NCBI GenBank assembly: GCA_024683255.1
Contig: JAIKYL010000122.1
Coordinates: forward strand, 1-10,699
Length of the DNA: 10,699 bases
Origin: Bacteroidales bacterium
Lineage (GTDB): Bacteria; Bacteroidota; Bacteroidia; Bacteroidales; UBA932
Reading direction: 5' to 3'
Below the pieces are notes generated by a model. It did no database searches. It saw only the letters and a program-made list of their open reading frames with translations, and was not told the DNA's origin. This document shows, piece by piece, positions 6,478 to 10,699 of the stretch (positions are counted from its first letter, which is position 1; each line of letters starts with the position of its first letter). The translations under genes and the position numbers were made by a program.

Positions 6478-7869
6478 TTATACGTTACCCCCTCCCGAAA
6501 CCCCTCCCCTCGGGGGAGGGACTTGACGGCTATTAAGGAGTTGAGTGATAGGTTCAATAAAGCGGTCAATGTTGCCGGCTCCAAAGCTCACCAGCACGTC
6601 CAGGGGCTCGTCGGCCAGGTAATCCATGAGCTCCTCTTTCTTGAGGAGTACTTTCTCCGGTGCGGTCACGTCCTTGAAAATCATCTCGGAAGTGACGCCG
6701 GGGATGGGTTCCTCACGGGCCGGGTAAATGTCCAGGAGGATGAGCTTGTCAACGGCCGAAAGCGCCTTGGCGAACTCGGGCGCAAAGTCCCTGGTACGGG
6801 TGTACAGGTGCGGCTGGAAGATGGCGGTGAGCTTCCTACCCGGGAAAATGTCCCGGAGGGAGGAAATGGCCGATGAGAGTTCGGCCGGATGGTGGGCATA
6901 GTCGTCCACATAGGCCAGTCCCGGCGCGTTCACATGCACTTCCAGGCGGCGTTTCACGCCTTCGAAGGTGCCGATGGCCGCCTTGATGGCCGCAGGGTCC
7001 AGCCCGTAGGTGAGGGCTATGGCCGCGGCGGCTACGCTGTTCTCCGCATTCACCCAGCCGGGAGCGCCCACGCGGACGTTTTCCAGCACGCCGTTGGGGA
7101 AGTGGAGATTATAGTGAAAGCAGCCCATGGCGTCCGGATGGGGATTCTCGGCGTAAAAATCGGCCTCCGGGTTGGTATAATGGTAGGTTAGAACTTGGGC
7201 TTTCGTATCTTTAGGGCCGATGGGCGTGCCTTTCTTGGCGATGACGGTTCCGCTCACCTGGGAGGCGAAGGCCTTGAAGGCTTCCACCACGTGGGCGTAG
7301 TCGCCGTAGATGTCCAGGTGGTCCGGATCCACGGCGGTAATGACGGCAATTTCCGGGAAGAGCTGGAGGAAGGAGCGGTCGAATTCATCGGCCTCCACCA
7401 CCACGGTTTCGTTGCGGCTCACCAGGAAATTGGTGCCGTAGTTGCGGGAAATGCCGCCGAGGAAAGCGCTGCAGCCTTCTCCGCACTGGGTGAAGATGTG
7501 GGCGGTGAGGGTGGAGGTGGTGGTTTTTCCGTGGGTGCCGGCCACCGCCAGGCAGCGCTGGCCGCGGGTAATCTCACCCAGCGTCCGGGAACGCTTGAGC
7601 ACGGCATAGCCGCCATCCATCACTTTCCGGAGCTCGCCCAGATCGTGGGGGATGGCCGGGGTATAGACCACCAGCGTCTCGTCTTTGTCCTCGGGAATGA
7701 GGTCCGGCCGGTCCTCGTAGTGCACGGAGATGCCCTCCTGCTCCAGCTGGGCCGTGAGGTCACTGGGTGTACGGTCATAGCCGGCCACTTCATATCCCTT
7801 GAACTTGTAGTACCGGGCAAGGGCGCTCATGCCGATACCGCCGATACCTATGAAATAAACGTTCTTCAT
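6478..7869 (-). CDS. murC: UDP-N-acetylmuramate--L-alanine ligase MurC
   Basis: Cytoplasmic Mur ligase that adds L-alanine to UDP-MurNAc using ATP, the first step of stem-peptide synthesis. The N-terminal Rossmann-type domain opens with YFIGIGGIGMSALA (5-18). The ATP P-loop is AGTHGKTTT (110-118), VEADEFDRSF is at 158-167 and DPDHLDIYG at 181-189. The C-terminal domain has VDDYAHHPAEL (321-331) and FQPHLYTRTRDF (351-362), both typical of MurC rather than MurD, MurE or MurF. At 463 residues it is of usual size, but the last 16 or so residues (RQVPPPRGGVSGGGNV, from 448) look foreign. They are encoded by a GC-rich palindromic repeat, and the family normally ends soon after the helix at FIEPITQLL. 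The start shares ATGA with the murG stop, implying coupled translation. Confidence 0.97.
   Translation of the reverse strand: MKNVYFIGIGGIGMSALARYYKFKGYEVAGYDRTPSDLTAQLEQEGISVHYEDRPDLIPEDKDETLVVYTPAIPHDLGELRKVMDGGYAVLKRSRTLGEITRGQRCLAVAGTHGKTTTSTLTAHIFTQCGEGCSAFLGGISRNYGTNFLVSRNETVVVEADEFDRSFLQLFPEIAVITAVDPDHLDIYGDYAHVVEAFKAFASQVSGTVIAKKGTPIGPKDTKAQVLTYHYTNPEADFYAENPHPDAMGCFHYNLHFPNGVLENVRVGAPGWVNAENSVAAAAIALTYGLDPAAIKAAIGTFEGVKRRLEVHVNAPGLAYVDDYAHHPAELSSAISSLRDIFPGRKLTAIFQPHLYTRTRDFAPEFAKALSAVDKLILLDIYPAREEPIPGVTSEMIFKDVTAPEKVLLKKEELMDYLADEPLDVLVSFGAGNIDRFIEPITQLLNSRQVPPPRGGVSGGGNV
6502..6520. repeat. GC-rich palindrome in the 3' end of murC
   Basis: Plus-strand ccctcccc (6502-6509), loop tcg and ggggaggg (6513-6520) form a perfect 8-bp stem. 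A partial direct copy, ccctccc, precedes it at about 6490-6496, joined by gaaa. The block lies inside the last codons of murC and encodes its Pro/Gly-rich tail. It looks like a REP-type dispersed repeat. A terminator is unlikely because no T-run follows on the minus strand and the operon continues into ftsQ. Confidence 0.55.
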
Positions 7870-8996
7870 ACCAGTTTGTATATTTCATCACAAATTACCT
7901 GTGCCGCATTCCTAAGGGCCATGGCCTCTGCGTTGCGCTCCAAGGTGGCAATCCGCTCAGGCGTATTGGCCAGGTCGATGGCGGTGGGGAGGAGTTCGTC
8001 CACCGCTTCGGCATCTTTCACCAGCATGGCGGCTTCCTTTCGCACCAGGGCCATGGCGTTGTGGGTCTGGTGGTCTTCGGCCACGTTGGGCGAGGGCACG
8101 AACACGGCTGCTTTCCCCATGGCGCAAAGCTCGCTCACGGTGCTGGCACCGCTCCGGGAGATGACCACATCGGCCGCAGCATACGCCAGATCCATCCGGC
8201 CGATAAAGTCGTAATGGCGGATTCCCTTCACATCCGGATGGGCCTCCATAAACGCATCTATCTCTTTCTTATAGTATTTTCCGCACTGCCAGATCACTTC
8301 CAGATTCTCCCCGCCGGGGCATCCGTCCTGGATCCAGTGCTGCATGGCGCGGTTCAGGGTACCGCTACCCAGGCTGCCGCCCACTACAAAGAGGTGCCTC
8401 TTGGCTGAATCCAGGCCGTAGAACTCCATGGCTTCGGCCTTCATTTCCGCTGTGGGCGGGGTGGAGACGGCCTTCCGGATGGGATTGCCGCTCATCACTA
8501 TCTTCTCCTTGGGGAAGAAGCGCTCCATGCCCTCATAAGCTACGCAGATGCTCTGCACGCGCTTTGCCAGCATCTTGTTGGTGAGGCCGGCAAAGCCGTT
8601 CTGCTCCTGGATTACGGCGGGAATCTTCATACCCGTGGCGGCCCACAGCAGGGGAGCGCTGGCATAACCGCCCACGCCCACCACCACGTCGGGCTTGAAC
8701 TCTTTGATAACCTTCCGGGCCCGCCGGACGCTTCCCAGCACCTTAAAAGGTACCTGGAGGTCGTTCACAATGTTCTTGAGGGTGAGCTTCCGCTGCACGC
8801 CCACAATGGGCAGGCCCACGATGCGGAAGCCTTCGGCCGGCACCTTCTCCATCTCCATTTTCCCTTCGGCCCCTACAAACAGGATTTCCGTAGCCGGATT
8901 CAGTTCCTTGAGCTTGTGGCCGATGGATACGGCCGGGAAGATGTGGCCTCCCGTGCCGCCTCCGCTGATGATGGCTCTGATAGGTTTGTAATCCAT
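7866..8996 (-). CDS. murG: UDP-GlcNAc:undecaprenyl-PP-MurNAc-pentapeptide GlcNAc transferase MurG
   Basis: Peripheral inner-membrane GT-B glycosyltransferase that adds GlcNAc to lipid I to make lipid II. Residues are numbered from my chosen start, the ATG at 8996-8994, giving 376 residues. The N-terminal domain has the glycine loop ISGGGTGGHIFPA (10-22) and VVGVGGYASAP (106-116). The C-terminal donor-binding domain has VVGGSLGSGTLN (204-215), VISRSGASTVSEL (278-290) and EDHQTHNA (307-314), the usual UDP-GlcNAc-contacting regions. An upstream in-frame ATG at 9020 would add eight residues but overlap ftsW by 25 bp. The 8996 start gives the common TAATG stop-start overlap and a typical MurG N-terminus, so I prefer it. 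The stop shares ATGA with murC. MurG supplies the lipid II that FtsW, encoded just upstream, polymerises. Confidence 0.97.
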   Translation of the reverse strand: MDYKPIRAIISGGGTGGHIFPAVSIGHKLKELNPATEILFVGAEGKMEMEKVPAEGFRIVGLPIVGVQRKLTLKNIVNDLQVPFKVLGSVRRARKVIKEFKPDVVVGVGGYASAPLLWAATGMKIPAVIQEQNGFAGLTNKMLAKRVQSICVAYEGMERFFPKEKIVMSGNPIRKAVSTPPTAEMKAEAMEFYGLDSAKRHLFVVGGSLGSGTLNRAMQHWIQDGCPGGENLEVIWQCGKYYKKEIDAFMEAHPDVKGIRHYDFIGRMDLAYAAADVVISRSGASTVSELCAMGKAAVFVPSPNVAEDHQTHNAMALVRKEAAMLVKDAEAVDELLPTAIDLANTPERIATLERNAEAMALRNAAQVICDEIYKLV

Positions 8997-10360
8997 TACG
9001 CAGTAGTATCTTGGGTCCAATTGTCTTCGTGTTCGATGATGGGTGCCGCCTCCGCTTCCCGCCGGGCCATGTTCTCCCGGGCGTCCTTGGAGATGGAAAG
9101 CAGGATGCCAAAGACGATGCTGAACACCAGCAGCGCGTTGGTTCCGTGACTTACCAGCGGCAGGGTCTGGCCGGTCTGGGGAATCAGCGGAAGGTGTACG
9201 TTCACCGCCATATGCATGAAGGCCTGTCCCGTTACCAGGAGGATTAGGCCCGTCACAATCATCTTGTCGTAGTATTTATCGCACTCCTTGGCCACCAGAG
9301 TTCCCCGGGCCAGAAGGCTGAAGTAGAGGAGGATAATGAGGGCAGCCCCCCAAATACCGGTTTCCTCTATGATGAAGCTGAACATGTAGTCCCCAAAGAT
9401 CACGGGAACGGCATATTTCTGCGTGCTGTTGCCGATACCCTTGCCCAGCGGACCGCCTTCCTTGATGGCCAGGAGGGCACCCACGGGCTGCTTTAGCTCA
9501 TCCCGGGCATCGTTCCACTGCTTGGAGCCGCGCGGGGCGGAAAGGAGCACGTCCATGGTGGCGTCGTCATCGTTGGTGATACGGGATACCAGGGTGCCCA
9601 GACGGGTATCTTTGAGAATGCCCATCTTGTAGGCACCGAACATGCAGCCAAAGGCCACGGCCAACACGGCAAACACTATGGCCACGTCCTTGAAGTCCAG
9701 GCCGCCCACCAGCACCATGAGGATCATGATACCGCCAATGAACAGGGCCGATGAATTGGAACCCGTGCTCACCATGAGCGTGACCAGCAGGAGGGGACAG
9801 TAGATATACAGCATCTTCTGCCAGAAATCGCGTCCCAGGAAGGCCAGGCGGGGGATTTTCTCCGACAGCAGATTGGCCCAGCGGAAGCTGTGGTTCTTAT
9901 AGGCATCCAGGGCCCAGCCCAGGTACATGATCATGAACAGTTTCACGAACTCGTACACGTGGATCTGCTTGCCGGCTACAGAAAGGATGCGTCGCGCCCC
10001 GTTGATGGAGGCGGCCCTCACCACTCCCAGATTCAGGTTGAATACCAGGATCACCAGGATGGCAAAGCTCACCGCAAAGCCCAGCATGGAAAGTTTGCGG
10101 TACCATTCCGACTTTCCGAAGTAATAGATGACGAAGATGATGCCAAAGCCCACGGCCACCGCCTTCAGCTGGTCCACCATGATGCTCATGCGGTCGCTGC
10201 CCAGTTCGCGTGCCAGAAGCGGCGTGGAACTGAACACGGAGATCACGGAGATGAGCATGAGGAACAGGGCGATCAGAAAGATCACCTTATCCCCGCTGAA
10301 GCGGTCCATCAGGTTCCAGAGGGAACCCAGGGTGCTGGTTTTGGCTTTCTCTTCTTCCAT
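8996..10360 (-). CDS. ftsW: Septal peptidoglycan polymerase FtsW (SEDS family)
   Basis: Multi-pass inner-membrane SEDS glycosyltransferase that polymerises lipid II at the septum with its partner class B PBP (FtsI). The 454 residues contain about ten hydrophobic segments, for example KVIFLIALFLMLISVI (25-40) and VAIVFAVLAVAFGCMFG (226-242). SEDS signatures are INGARRIL (119-126), the region QIHVYEFVKL (132-141), then GGPLGKGIGNSTQKYAVPVIFGDYMFSFIIEETG (302-335 region). The latter includes Asp324 in the position of the essential extracytoplasmic Asp of the family. LPLIPQTGQTLPLVSHG (390-406) is the conserved C-terminal motif. The cytoplasmic tail is short and charged. Its place between murD and murG marks it as FtsW rather than RodA. 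It starts 7 bases after the murD stop codon region (6-bp gap) and its stop overlaps the murG start. Confidence 0.96.
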   Translation of the reverse strand: MEEEKAKTSTLGSLWNLMDRFSGDKVIFLIALFLMLISVISVFSSTPLLARELGSDRMSIMVDQLKAVAVGFGIIFVIYYFGKSEWYRKLSMLGFAVSFAILVILVFNLNLGVVRAASINGARRILSVAGKQIHVYEFVKLFMIMYLGWALDAYKNHSFRWANLLSEKIPRLAFLGRDFWQKMLYIYCPLLLVTLMVSTGSNSSALFIGGIMILMVLVGGLDFKDVAIVFAVLAVAFGCMFGAYKMGILKDTRLGTLVSRITNDDDATMDVLLSAPRGSKQWNDARDELKQPVGALLAIKEGGPLGKGIGNSTQKYAVPVIFGDYMFSFIIEETGIWGAALIILLYFSLLARGTLVAKECDKYYDKMIVTGLILLVTGQAFMHMAVNVHLPLIPQTGQTLPLVSHGTNALLVFSIVFGILLSISKDARENMARREAEAAPIIEHEDNWTQDTTA

Positions 10361-10366
10361 ATGCGT

Positions 10367-10699
10367 TTATAGGTTCCGGACGGCAGCCTTGAACTGCTCG
10401 CCGCGGTCTTCATAATTCTTGAACAGGTCAAAGCTGGCGCAGCAGGGGCTCAGGAGCACCACGTCTCCTTCGGCAGCCAGTCTGGAGGCCTTCTGGACGG
10501 CCTCTTCGGCACTCAGGGCATCCTCCATCTTCTCCACCATGGAACCGAAGGCCGCGTGGATCTTGCTGTTGTCCACACCCAGGCATACGATGGCTTTCAC
10601 CTTTTCCCGTACCAGGTCGTTGAGGACGCTGTAGTCGTTGCCCTTGTCCGTAACGCCCACTATCCACACCACCGGGCGTTTCTGGCAATCCAGGGCATA
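10367..10699 (-). CDS. murD: UDP-N-acetylmuramoylalanine--D-glutamate ligase MurD, partial (C-terminal 110 residues)
   Basis: Cytoplasmic Mur ligase that adds D-glutamate to UDP-MurNAc-L-alanine. Only the C-terminal domain is inside the window. The minus frame is open from base 10699 (beginning YALDCQKRPVVWIVGV) to the TAA at 10369-10367. The family-specific motif is LLSPCCASFDLFKNYEDRGEQF, near the end of the fragment, which closely follows the LLSPACASFDLFKNYE-type block that identifies MurD and is the strongest evidence. About 330 N-terminal residues, including the ATP P-loop, lie beyond the right edge. It precedes ftsW with a 6-bp gap and belongs to the same transcription unit. Confidence 0.95.
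   Translation of the reverse strand, partial: YALDCQKRPVVWIVGVTDKGNDYSVLNDLVREKVKAIVCLGVDNSKIHAAFGSMVEKMEDALSAEEAVQKASRLAAEGDVVLLSPCCASFDLFKNYEDRGEQFKAAVRNL

Noticed and set aside
6502..6520. GC palindrome as the operon terminator after murC.
   Set aside because: It lies before the murC stop, has no T-run downstream on the minus strand, and ftsQ starts 19 bp after murC.
1..10699. Recurring ggccgatg/catcggcc octamer as a dispersed signal such as an uptake sequence.
   Set aside because: It occurs within codons for Ala-Asp, Ile-Gly and similar pairs in a GC-rich gene set. I could not show enrichment beyond codon usage.

Overview
The window is a stretch of chromosome in which every supported gene lies on the minus strand, so transcription runs from base 10699 toward base 1. 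It suggests a GC-rich member of the Bacteroidota, probably Bacteroidales. The reasons are the gene order murD-ftsW-murG-murC-ftsQ-ftsA-ftsZ without murB or ddl, the near absence of Shine-Dalgarno-like sequences at starts, a Bacteroidota-type promoter (-7 box TATCTTTG, consensus TAnnTTTG) before gltX, and the look of the proteins. This placement is inference and no genus can be read from the sequence.

Layout, in the direction of transcription. Bases 10699-5676 hold the late part of the division and cell wall (dcw) cluster: the C-terminal end of murD, then ftsW, murG, murC and ftsQ. Bases 5663-2961 hold ftsA and ftsZ. The genes are packed extremely tightly: ftsW/murG share TAATG, murG/murC share ATGA, and the ftsA/ftsZ and ftsZ/rpiB gaps are 3 bp each. 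This implies one polycistronic, translationally coupled unit. MurD, MurG and MurC make and use the UDP-MurNAc-peptide/lipid II precursors, FtsW polymerises lipid II at the septum, FtsQ is a divisome scaffold, and FtsA anchors the FtsZ ring to the membrane.

Downstream, with no break, come rpiB (pentose phosphate pathway) and truB (tRNA pseudouridine 55 synthase), which overlap by ATGA. The last gene is gltX (glutamyl-tRNA synthetase), preceded by a 36-bp gap with its own promoter. It runs off the left edge only a short way before its expected end.

Two places break an otherwise textbook region. (1) truB carries an in-frame insertion of about 85 codons, centred on a 196-bp element (1771-1966) bounded by 15-bp inverted repeats and packed with five short perfect hairpins. 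It resembles a palindromic mobile element that was domesticated as, or tolerated as, protein-coding sequence. (2) The 3' end of murC runs through a GC-rich palindrome (6502-6520), giving the protein an unusual Pro/Gly-rich tail. No RNA genes, CRISPR arrays, complete insertion sequences or novel multi-gene system are visible. There is no gene-free stretch longer than about 40 bases.
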